Origin: Burkholderiaceae bacterium
Lineage (GTDB): Bacteria; Pseudomonadota; Gammaproteobacteria; Burkholderiales; Burkholderiaceae_C
Length of the DNA stretch: 5,455 bases
Direction of reading: 5' to 3'
NCBI GenBank assembly: GCA_017999135.1
Contig: JAGOBT010000258.1
Span: forward strand, 1 to 5,455
Shown: piece by piece, positions 1 to 5,455 of the stretch
Layout of the letters: every line of letters begins with the position of its first letter
Position numbering within the stretch: the stretch's first letter is position 1
Made by a program: the position numbers and the translations under genes
The notes under the pieces: model-generated
Told to the model about the DNA's origin: nothing
Databases searched by the model: none
What the model saw: the letters and a program-made list of their open reading frames with translations, nothing else

Positions 1-347
1 TCGCCCTGTGGGCGCGCAAGGGCGCCGCCCAGCGCCCGCGCCTGCACCGCGCCTTTGGCTACGCCTGGGTGACCCTCATGCTGGCCACCGCCATCTCGGC
101 GCTGTTCATCCGCGATTTCAGCCTGCCCAACATCGCCGGCTACACCCCGATCCACTTGCTGGTGCCGGTCACTCTCTTTGGCCTGTTCGGTGCCTTCTGG
201 TTCCTGGCCAAAAAGAACATCGTTGGCCACCGCAAGACCATGCAGAGGCTGTATTTCCAGGCCTGCATCGGCGCCGGCGTCTTCACCCTGCTGCCCTCGC
301 GCTACCTCGGCCAGCTGGTCTGGGGCCAGTGGCTGGGTCTGACCTGA
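1..347 (+). CDS. DUF2306-like membrane protein, 3' end only
   Basis: The 5' end lies outside the window. The frame is open from base 3 and gives 114 residues before TGA at 345-347. The visible part has three or four hydrophobic segments separated by short basic loops. It shows the pattern typical of the DUF2306 (PF10067) family: a Leu/His/Arg-rich start leading to a helix, then PIHLLVP, then a basic loop with an H-R-x-x-M-Q-x-L-Y motif, then a last helix containing FTLLPSR. Family members are predicted inner-membrane proteins with no established function. The ATG at 69 is internal, because the homologous region extends upstream of it into the sequence beginning at base 3. The next gene begins 60 bp downstream on the same strand, so co-transcription is plausible. 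The family assignment comes from recognised motifs, not from a search. Confidence 0.8.
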   Translation, partial: ALWARKGAAQRPRLHRAFGYAWVTLMLATAISALFIRDFSLPNIAGYTPIHLLVPVTLFGLFGAFWFLAKKNIVGHRKTMQRLYFQACIGAGVFTLLPSRYLGQLVWGQWLGLT

Positions 348-395
348 ATCCGCCAGCACCCGCTCGCCTGTCCTAAATCACCCCGTCAACCCCTC

Positions 396-401
396 AAAGG
401 A
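396..401 (+). promoter_or_regulatory. Ribosome binding site deciding the start at 408
   Basis: AAAGGA lies 6 bases before the ATG at 408 but directly abuts the ATG at 402. Normal Shine-Dalgarno spacing therefore favours 408 as the true start of the downstream membrane protein. The following gene (start 975) has a similar AAAGGAG element about 8 bases ahead of its ATG, which supports this choice. Confidence 0.6.
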
Positions 402-407
402 ATGCTC

Positions 408-926
408 ATGTTGCTCCAGATCCTCGCCAACACCCCGAAGTGGGTCTTCGCCCTGTTCGCCGCCCTGCTGTGGCTCGGCCTCAACCAGCTACTCACCCGT
501 CGGCTCGGGCTGTCGCGCATCACCCTGCTGGCAGTCGGCATGGCCGCCTTCTCGTTCTACGGCACGGTGTCCGCCTTCTCCGCTGTGCCGACCGCCCTGT
601 TCGCCTGGATGGCCGGTGCGGTTGCCGTGCTCCTGTTCCTGTTCAACCGTCCCGTACCCGCCGGCACGGTTTATGACGCGACCAGCCGCCGCTTCACCGT
701 GCCCGGCAGCGCCGTGCCGCTGGCGCTGATGATGGGCATCTTCCTCACCAAGTACGCGGTCGGCGTTGCGCTGGGGATGCACCTTGTGCAGACGAACGAC
801 ATGAGTTTTGCGCTACCGGTCAGCGCGCTGTACGGCGCCTTCAGCGGCGTGTTCGCGGCCCGTGCCGCCCGCCTTTGGCGCCTGGCCATGGCGCAGGAGC
901 GCCAACTCCTGGCCAACCCAGCCTGA
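408..926 (+). CDS. Five-helix membrane protein, DUF6622-like
   Basis: This encodes 172 residues from ATG 408, or 174 from the in-frame ATG at 402. The later start is preferred because of ribosome binding site spacing. Five hydrophobic segments are visible at roughly residues 10-29, 37-57, 60-79, 102-124 and 133-153. A short polar region between helices 3 and 4 (residues 81-101) has a YDATSRRF-type turn. Helix 4 contains FLTKYAVGV, a membrane-embedded Lys-Tyr motif that I associate with the DUF6622 family. The C-terminus is a basic amphipathic tail rich in Arg. No signal peptide or catalytic motif is seen, and the function is unknown. It sits between a DUF2306-type gene and a 2TM-domain gene, all on the same strand with short gaps, suggesting a membrane-protein operon. 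That this is a real integral membrane protein gene is secure; the family name is less so. Confidence 0.8.
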   Translation: MLLQILANTPKWVFALFAALLWLGLNQLLTRRLGLSRITLLAVGMAAFSFYGTVSAFSAVPTALFAWMAGAVAVLLFLFNRPVPAGTVYDATSRRFTVPGSAVPLALMMGIFLTKYAVGVALGMHLVQTNDMSFALPVSALYGAFSGVFAARAARLWRLAMAQERQLLANPA

Positions 927-974
927 TCGATCCACCGCACCCGTCCTTCCCCATTCTTTGAAAGGAGCCTCCTC

Positions 975-1301
975 ATGTCACACCTTCACGCTTCCGCCCT
1001 GCCCTCGCGCACTGTCCTTGTCAGCGACGATGCGTCCCTGGAGGCCACCGCTCGCCGGCGCGCCGGTGCCCGGATGGGCTGGTATGTGCACGCGATGGTC
1101 TACCTGGCCGTCAACACCGTGCTGATGCTGATTGCCTTCGGCACCGGGCGCAACTGGGCCATCTTCCCCGCGTTGGGCTGGGGCCTGGGCCTGCTGCTGC
1201 ACGGTCTCGGCGTCTGGCTGTCGCTGGGCGGCGGCGGGCTGCAGCAGCGGTTGATCGACCAGGAACGCGCCCGCCTGTCCAGCCAGCGCGACCCGTGGTA
1301 A
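975..1301 (+). CDS. 2TM domain-containing protein (first copy)
   Basis: This encodes 108 residues with AAAGGAG (960-966) about 8 bases before the ATG. The first 26 residues are polar and variable. The 2TM domain (PF13239 type) follows: a basic R-R-R-A-G-A-R-M-G-W-Y-V-H run leads into helix 1 (about 38-55), a short loop contains N-W-x-I-F-P, helix 2 (about 62-82) contains LGWGLGLLLHG, and a charged amphipathic tail follows with L-Q-Q-R-L-I-D-Q-E-R. Such domains occur as stand-alone small membrane proteins or fused to LytS-type histidine kinases; their molecular role is not established. It is clearly paralogous to the protein at 2463-2768: 15 of 21 residues match across the first conserved block and 14 of 21 across the second. 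The hydrolase gene starts 10 bp after its stop, so the two are probably co-transcribed. Confidence 0.88.
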   Translation: MSHLHASALPSRTVLVSDDASLEATARRRAGARMGWYVHAMVYLAVNTVLMLIAFGTGRNWAIFPALGWGLGLLLHGLGVWLSLGGGGLQQRLIDQERARLSSQRDPW

Positions 1302-1311
1302 ACCGGAATTC

Positions 1312-2345
1312 ATGATGCGCCGACGGTTCCTCGTCCGCCTCCTTGCTGCCTTCGCACTGTGCAGCACCGTGGCCCACGCCAGCATGGGTCTGACGGAATT
1401 GCCCGGCCTGAAGGGCGACGGCCCGGTGACAGTGTTCTATGCGTCCGACAGCCCGGCCGCCCCCGTGGCGCGCGGGCCGTTCAACCCCACCGTGGCCTGG
1501 AATGGCCGGGCCATCGCCGGCAACCGGCGGCTGATCGTCTTGTCTCACGGCTCCGGCGGCGCCCCCTGGGTCCACACCGACCTGGCGCAGGCCCTGGTCG
1601 ACGCCGGATTCGTGCTCGCCCTGCCCGAGCACCGCGGCGACAACTACAAGGACACCTCCGCACCCGGCCCGGACAGCTGGAAACAGCGCCCCGCAGAGGT
1701 CTCGCGCGCCATCGATGCGGTGGCGCGGGACGCTCGGTTTGCGCCCCTGCTGGACCTGAACAAGGTGGGGGTCGTGGGCCAGTCCGCCGGCGGCCACACG
1801 GCGCTGAGCCTGGCCGGCGGCCGCTGGTCGCCCGCGCGCTTTCTGCGTCACTGCGAGGCCCACATCGCCGAGGACTTCAATGCCTGCGTCGGCACGTTCA
1901 CCTTGCTGAACGGCGGCCTTTTCGATGGCATGAAGAAGTCAGCGGCCATCGGCGTGCTGCGCCAGCGCTTTGACGACGAAACGCTGGTCGAACACCATGA
2001 CCCGCGCATCGCCGCCGCGGTGGCCGGCGTGCCTGCCGCGGCCGACTTCGACCCGGCGTCCCTGGCTCGTCCGCCGATTCCACTGGGGTTGGTGACCGCG
2101 GGCCGCGACATCTGGCTGACGCCGCGCTGGCACAGCGATGCCGTGCTGCGCGCGTGCACGCCGTGCGGATCGCCCATCTGCCGAATGGAGGCCACAGCAT
2201 CCTCTTGTCGCCGCTGCCGCCAGCCGCCGTGCTGGGCGAGGTGGAACGCCAGCTGCTTGGCGATCCGCCGGGCTTCAGCCGCAACCAGCTGCCCGAGGTC
2301 GACCGCCAGATCGCCTCGTTCTTCCGCCTGCATCTGCTGCCCTGA
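1312..2345 (+). pseudogene. Exported alpha/beta hydrolase (dienelactone hydrolase-like), frameshifted near its 3' end
   Basis: The first frame encodes an N-terminal signal peptide with a basic start, a hydrophobic core and A-H-A before Ser24. R-R-R-F-L at residues 3-7 also resembles a Tat motif. The mature part is an alpha/beta hydrolase: SHGSGG at 78-83 fits the oxyanion region, GQSAGG at 156-161 is the nucleophile elbow (Ser158), and Asp266 in TAGRD is the likely acid residue. After Cys285 (codon 2164) the frame turns into Arg/Cys/Pro-rich sequence and runs on to a stop at 2394. The expected C-terminus instead lies in frame 3 up to TGA 2343-2345. It contains LPNGGHSILLSPLPP, whose His codon (2193-2195) is the likely catalytic His. 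A one-base loss around 2150-2168 explains this; restored, the protein would have about 344 residues. The family resembles predicted dienelactone hydrolases, but the substrate is unknown. Starts at 1312 and 1315 are both possible. A sequence error cannot be excluded. Confidence 0.85.
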
Positions 2346-2387
2346 CGACTCACAACCGATTACAAGGCCGACCGCAAGGCCACGATC

Positions 2388-2432
2388 ATGCTGAGCACGC
2401 TCTTTCTCCTCGTTGCCCTGCTGGCCGCCTAG
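2388..2432 (+). CDS. Possible hydrophobic 14-residue mini-ORF
   Basis: ATG at 2388 opens 14 codons ending in TAG, encoding an almost wholly hydrophobic peptide (MLSTLFLLVALLAA). AAGG lies 8 bases upstream, an acceptable ribosome binding site. It is in the same frame as the restored hydrolase C-terminus, and that frame is open without interruption from just after the hydrolase TGA at 2345. It could be a small membrane peptide, a leader, a relic of a longer reading frame, or chance. Nothing beyond composition and spacing supports expression. Confidence 0.2.
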   Translation: MLSTLFLLVALLAA

Positions 2433-2435
2433 AAT
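2430..2435 (+). promoter_or_regulatory. Possible -10 element ahead of the 2TM/kinase operon
   Basis: TAGAAT matches five of six bases of the sigma-70 -10 consensus and lies 27 bases before the ATG at 2463, within the only sizeable gap between the hydrolase and the signalling genes. I see no good -35 hexamer at 16-18 bases spacing; TTGCCC at 2413-2418 is only 11 bases away. The surrounding stretch is less GC-rich than its flanks. This is the most likely place for an operon promoter, but the support is weak. Confidence 0.25.
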
Positions 2436-2462
2436 CATCCGCACCCTTCCAAGAAGCCCACC

Positions 2463-2768
2463 ATGACCTCTCCCCTCTCCCCCGAACAACTCGAACGGCT
2501 GGCACGCAAACGCGCCGGCGCCAAACTCGGCTGGTACGTACACGCCACGGTCTATGTGCTGGTCAATCTGGTGTTTTTCGGGATGTCGCACTACGGCTTC
2601 GGCAGCCGCCCGTGGTCGGTATTTCCGTTGCTGGGCTGGGGCCTGGGCCTGACGCTGCACGGCATTTCGGTCTTCATGCTGGGTACCGGCGGCGGCCTGC
2701 GCGAGCGCCTGGTGCAAAAGGAGCGCGAGCGCCTGCAGCGCCAGCAGGGCCCTGGCGGCACGCCGTGA
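2463..2768 (+). CDS. 2TM domain-containing protein (second copy), coupled to the sensor kinase
   Basis: This encodes 101 residues. A modest AAGAAG element (about 2451-2456) precedes the ATG. A short polar N-terminus (S-P-E-Q-L-E-R-L-A-R-K-R) leads to the conserved G-W-Y-V-H and helix 1 (about 26-42). A loop with P-W-S-V-F-P follows, then helix 2 (about 53-73) with LGWGLGLTLHG, then a charged amphipathic tail (R-E-R-L-V-Q-K-E-R-E-R-L) that could form a coiled coil or pack on the membrane surface. It is a PF13239-type 2TM protein and a paralogue of the protein at 975-1301. Its TGA overlaps the GTG start of the histidine kinase, so translation of the two is probably coupled. Because 2TM domains are fused to LytS-type kinases in other bacteria, I infer that it may assist the kinase in the membrane; there is no direct evidence for this. 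Confidence 0.9.
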   Translation: MTSPLSPEQLERLARKRAGAKLGWYVHATVYVLVNLVFFGMSHYGFGSRPWSVFPLLGWGLGLTLHGISVFMLGTGGGLRERLVQKERERLQRQQGPGGTP

Positions 2769-3826
2769 AAATCGACCTGATCTCCAAGCTGCAGCATCTG
2801 CTGCAGGTCATGGCCTTCTGCCTGGGGGTGGCCACGCTGCAGGTCATCTTCATGCCTGAGCGGCCGTGGGCGCCGCCGGTGGCCTATTCGCTGGCCATCG
2901 GCCTGTTCACCTGGGCGATCATCGACCTCGGCCGCCACCTGTTTCCCTCAGCGGCGGAAACCGGTTGGCCCTCGGGCGTGGCCGGGCCGCTGCTGGTGGC
3001 CGGTGGCATCGCCGTGGGCTATCTGCTGGGCAATGCGCTGGCCGACCTCGGCTGCCGCACGTTTGGCTGGTACGCCGGCGCGCCGCCGGTGGACCGTGCG
3101 GTGGAACTGCGCAACTCGATCCTGATCACCGTGCTGGCCGGCGTTGTCGGCAGCTACTACTTCTATGCGGCCAGCAAGAGCGCCTACCTGGAACGCAAGA
3201 TGGTGGAGGCCGGCCGCCAGGCCAGCGAAGCGCGCTTGAAGCTGCTGGAGACGCAGCTGGAGCCGCACATGCTGTTCAACACGCTGGCCAACCTGCGCGC
3301 GCTGATCGGCATCGACCCGCCCCGCGCCCAGATCATGCTGGACCACATGAACCGCTACCTGCGCGCCACGCTCAGCGGCTCGCGTGCCACCGCCCACCCG
3401 CTGTCGGCCGAGTTCGCGCGGCTGGAAGACTACCTGGCGCTGATGGCCATCCGCATGGGCCCGCGCCTGGGCAGCACGCTGGAACTGCCCGACGCGCTGC
3501 GCGACGTGCCCGTTCCGCCGCTGCTGCTGCAGCCGCTGGTGGAAAACGCCATCCGCCACGGGCTGGAGCCCCAGGTGGACGGTGGCCACATCACCGTGCG
3601 TGCGCAAGCTGAAGGCGCCGGCCTCCTGCTGGAAGTGGCCGACACCGGCGCGGGCTTCGACCCCGCTGCGCCGGCCACCACCGGTGGCAGCCGCTTCGGC
3701 CTGGCGCAGGTGCGCGAGCGCGTGGCCACCGCCTACGACGGCCGCGGCCAGGTGGATCTGCAGTCCGCGCCCGGACAGGGCACGGTGATCCGCATCCACC
3801 TTCCGGCACCGAACCCCGCCACCTAA
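2765..3826 (+). CDS. LytS/YehU-type membrane sensor histidine kinase
   Basis: This encodes 353 residues starting at GTG 2765, which overlaps the preceding stop by four bases. The open frame extends upstream to 2138, but that part overlaps the 2TM gene and has out-of-frame composition. Four hydrophobic segments lie at about 12-30, 37-57, 73-95 and 117-136, with no large periplasmic sensor domain. A helical linker (138-165) leads to the His_kinase (PF06580) dimerisation segment, where LEPHMLFNTLANL carries the phospho-acceptor His168. The ATP-binding domain follows, with an N-box PLVENAIRHG (Asn261), a G1 box DTGAGFD (Asp293) and a G2 region GGSRFGL (308-313). All key residues are present, so an active kinase is expected. 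It should sense a membrane or intramembrane signal and phosphorylate a LytTR-type regulator. The probable partner starts at 5410, displaced by the oxidoreductase gene. The signal is unknown. Confidence 0.93.
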   Translation: MKIDLISKLQHLLQVMAFCLGVATLQVIFMPERPWAPPVAYSLAIGLFTWAIIDLGRHLFPSAAETGWPSGVAGPLLVAGGIAVGYLLGNALADLGCRTFGWYAGAPPVDRAVELRNSILITVLAGVVGSYYFYAASKSAYLERKMVEAGRQASEARLKLLETQLEPHMLFNTLANLRALIGIDPPRAQIMLDHMNRYLRATLSGSRATAHPLSAEFARLEDYLALMAIRMGPRLGSTLELPDALRDVPVPPLLLQPLVENAIRHGLEPQVDGGHITVRAQAEGAGLLLEVADTGAGFDPAAPATTGGSRFGLAQVRERVATAYDGRGQVDLQSAPGQGTVIRIHLPAPNPAT

Positions 3827-3837
3827 GACACCACCAC

Positions 3838-3842
3838 AGGGA
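3838..3842 (+). promoter_or_regulatory. Ribosome binding site of the oxidoreductase
   Basis: AGGGA lies 8 bases before ATG 3851 in the 24-base gap after the kinase stop. It fixes this ATG as the start, which also places the dinucleotide-binding motif at residues 6-14, the normal position for this superfamily. Confidence 0.6.
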
Positions 3843-3850
3843 CGCTCATC

Positions 3851-5398
3851 ATGGATTGGGATGCCATCGTCATCGGCTCCGGCATCGGCGGGCTCACCGC
3901 CGCCGCCGCGCTGGCCCGCTGCGACCTGCGTGTGCTGGTGCTGGAACAGCATTTCGTGCTGGGCGGCATGACACAGACTTTCGAGCGGCAGGGCTTTCGC
4001 TTCGGCACCGGGCTGCACTACATCGGCGGTGTCGGCCCGCAGAGCGGCGCGGCAGGCAGCTTTGGCCGGCTCCTGGGCTGGCTGGGCGACGGCAGCCTGC
4101 AGTTTGCCCCGCTGCCCAAGCACTTCGACACCGTGCGCCTGAACGATCCGTCACAGCCGGGCGGCGAGTTCAGCTTCAGCTTTGGCGCACCGGAGTCGGA
4201 CAACATCACGCGCCTGAAGGCGCTGTTTCCGGAAGAAGCTGCCGCGCTGGAGCGTTACGCGCAGGATTTCCGCAAAGCCACCCGCGCCGCCATGCAAGCC
4301 TACCCCCTGCATGGCCTGCCCAGGCCGGCCGCCACGCTGATGGGCTGGGTGCGCGGCGGTGCGCTGCGTGAGGCCGCGAAAACCACCGTGGCGCAGGCCG
4401 TGGCCGAGATCAAGAACCCCATCCTGCGCCAGCTGCTGGCCGCGCGCGGCGGCGACTACGGCCTGCCCCCGGTCGAGGCGCCGCTGATGCTTCACGCCGC
4501 CGTGCTGGGCAGCTACACCCACGGCGCCTGGTACCCGGTGGGCGGGCCGCAGCGCTTTGCCGAAAGCCTGGGCGCCACCGTCCGGGCCGCCGGCGGCGAG
4601 CTGCGCACCTCGGCCACCGTGGCCGGCATCGAAATGGAGCGCGGGCGCGCCTGCGGCGTGCGGCTGCAGTCGGGCGAGGTCGAGCGCGCGCCGGCCATCG
4701 TCTCGGCCATGGGTGCGGCCAACACGGCCCGAGCCCTGCCGCGCGAGGCCGCACCCGGCTGGCAGGCCGAAATCGCCACCTTCAAGCCCAGCGGCACCTA
4801 CGTGGCGCTGTTTCTGGGTTTTGAGGGCGACATCCGCGATGCGGGCATCAACGGCGCCAACCACTGGATCTACGAAACCCCGGCCGGGCCCGACGCGCTG
4901 GACTGGAACGACCCCACCGACACCGACGCGCCCTCGGTGTTCGTCTCCTTCGGCTCGGTCAACGACCCGGCGCACAGCGGCGGCTTCACGGCCGAACTGC
5001 TCGCGCCCTGCGGCTGGGAGGTGTTCGAGCGCTGGAAGGATTCGCACCTTGGCGCGCGGCCCGAGGATTACGAAGCCACCAAGTCGTGGATCGAGGAGCG
5101 CCTGCTGGCACAGTTCAAACGCCTGTTCCCCGCGCTGGCCGACCGCATCGTGTTCCACGAGCTGGCCACGCCCCTGTCGCACGCCGCCTACGCCAACGCC
5201 CCGCGCGGCGCCATGTACGGCCTGCGCATGACGCCCGAGCGCCTGCTCGACCCCGCGCTGCACGTGCGCACGCCGGTGCCGGGCCTGTTTCTGGGCGGGC
5301 AGGACGTGACCAGCCTGGGCATCCAGGGCGCGGCCATGGGCGGCTTCATGGCCGCGGCCTCGATCGAGCCGCGCCTGTGGAAACAGATGTCCCGCTGA
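3851..5398 (+). CDS. FAD-dependent oxidoreductase of the carotenoid isomerase / retinol saturase / phytoene desaturase superfamily
   Basis: This encodes 515 residues, a usual length for the family. The N-terminal Rossmann motif reads IVIGSGIGGLTAAAALA (Gly9, Gly11, Gly14), with an acidic Glu32 at the end of strand 2 (VLVLEQH), typical of FAD ribose binding. GGMTQTFERQGFRFGTGLHYIGG (about residues 38-60) matches the conserved substrate-entry and FAD segment of CrtISO/RetSat-like proteins. A middle HGAWYPVGGPQRFAESL block also fits this group. The C-terminal flavin motif is TPVPGLFLGGQDVTSLGIQGAAMGG (474-498). No signal peptide or obvious transmembrane helix is seen, so it is probably cytosolic or peripheral at the membrane. 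Relatives desaturate, saturate or isomerise polyene or isoprenoid lipids. The substrate here cannot be told, and no carotenoid genes are visible. It lies between the kinase gene (24 bp gap) and the regulator start (11 bp gap), so it is probably co-transcribed with both. Confidence 0.88.
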   Translation: MDWDAIVIGSGIGGLTAAAALARCDLRVLVLEQHFVLGGMTQTFERQGFRFGTGLHYIGGVGPQSGAAGSFGRLLGWLGDGSLQFAPLPKHFDTVRLNDPSQPGGEFSFSFGAPESDNITRLKALFPEEAAALERYAQDFRKATRAAMQAYPLHGLPRPAATLMGWVRGGALREAAKTTVAQAVAEIKNPILRQLLAARGGDYGLPPVEAPLMLHAAVLGSYTHGAWYPVGGPQRFAESLGATVRAAGGELRTSATVAGIEMERGRACGVRLQSGEVERAPAIVSAMGAANTARALPREAAPGWQAEIATFKPSGTYVALFLGFEGDIRDAGINGANHWIYETPAGPDALDWNDPTDTDAPSVFVSFGSVNDPAHSGGFTAELLAPCGWEVFERWKDSHLGARPEDYEATKSWIEERLLAQFKRLFPALADRIVFHELATPLSHAAYANAPRGAMYGLRMTPERLLDPALHVRTPVPGLFLGGQDVTSLGIQGAAMGGFMAAASIEPRLWKQMSR

Positions 5399-5409
5399 AG
5401 GCCCGCCGC

Positions 5410-5455
5410 ATGAACGCACCCGCCCCCACCGCCCTGATCGCCGAAGACGAACCCC
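5410..5455 (+). CDS. Response regulator, 5' end only (probably LytTR type)
   Basis: ATG 5410 opens a frame that runs off the window after 15 codons. After a short Ala/Pro-rich lead, ALIAEDEP matches the first strand and acidic pair (Glu-Asp) at the start of a receiver domain. An AAGG element overlaps the stop of the preceding gene and lies about 8 bases upstream. Because PF06580-type kinases usually pair with LytTR regulators, this is most likely the DNA-binding partner of the kinase at 2765-3826. The output domain lies outside the window, so the LytTR assignment is inferred from context only. Confidence 0.75.
   Translation, partial: MNAPAPTALIAEDEP

Noticed and set aside
2140..2168. Programmed -1 ribosomal frameshifting as the explanation of the hydrolase break
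   Set aside because: No slippery heptamer (such as A-AAA-AAG) is present in the overlap, and hydrolases of this type are not known to use recoding.
2138..2764. Upstream extension of the kinase reading frame to 2138
   Set aside because: The extra 209 codons run out of frame through the hydrolase end and the whole second 2TM gene, and look like Arg/Pro/Ala-rich shadow sequence. GTG 2765 gives a normal kinase N-terminus.
3240..3310. Kinase H-box reads LEPHMLFN, not the textbook NPHFLFN, and might indicate a degenerate kinase
   Set aside because: The phospho-acceptor His, the following L-F-N-T-L and all ATP-binding motifs are intact. As far as I recall, EPHMLFN variants are common in proteobacterial members of this family.
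2948..4123. Long open frame (391 codons) on the - strand opposite the kinase
   Set aside because: It spans the kinase and the start of the oxidoreductase and has Gln/His/Ala-rich low-complexity composition; it is a shadow of the + strand genes.
3851..5398. Reading the oxidoreductase as evidence of a carotenoid biosynthesis cluster
   Set aside because: No phytoene synthase, GGPP synthase or cyclase gene is in the window. The superfamily is broad and the substrate cannot be deduced from the neighbours.
4151..5419. Long open frame (422 codons) on the - strand opposite the oxidoreductase
   Set aside because: It is the mirror of a high-GC3 gene. The product is Gly/Ala/His/Arg-rich with no recognisable domain, and the + strand gene has clear family motifs end to end.

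Overview
The window is GC-rich throughout, with strong G/C preference at third codon positions. Every supportable gene lies on the + strand and genes are tightly packed. Base composition, AAGGA-type ribosome binding sites and protein families suggest a betaproteobacterium of the Burkholderiales, most likely Comamonadaceae-like. That placement is inferred from style and families, because no rRNA or other taxonomic marker is present.

Left part (1-1301): the 3' end of a DUF2306-type membrane protein gene, then a five-helix membrane protein resembling the DUF6622 family, then a short 2TM-domain protein. These are small inner-membrane proteins of unknown function in a compact run with gaps of about 50-60 bp.

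Middle part (1312-2462): an exported alpha/beta hydrolase related to predicted dienelactone hydrolases. Its reading frame breaks near 2150-2168. The catalytic Ser and probable Asp are in the first frame, but the catalytic His and the natural C-terminus are in another. The gene is therefore either a recent pseudogene or carries a one-base sequence error. About 118 bp follow before the next gene, holding a possible -10 element and a 14-codon hydrophobic mini-ORF.

Right part (2463-5455): an apparent signalling operon. A second 2TM protein overlaps a LytS/YehU-type (His_kinase, PF06580) sensor kinase by four bases. The kinase is followed by a large FAD-dependent oxidoreductase of the carotenoid isomerase/retinol saturase/phytoene desaturase superfamily. 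The first 15 codons of what looks like the cognate response regulator come last. The notable feature is the flavoenzyme lying between kinase and regulator, which suggests it is co-transcribed with the two-component system. The 2TM protein may be a membrane partner of the kinase. No CRISPR array, tRNA, rRNA, insertion sequence or convincing terminator was seen, and no gene-free stretch exceeds about 120 bp.
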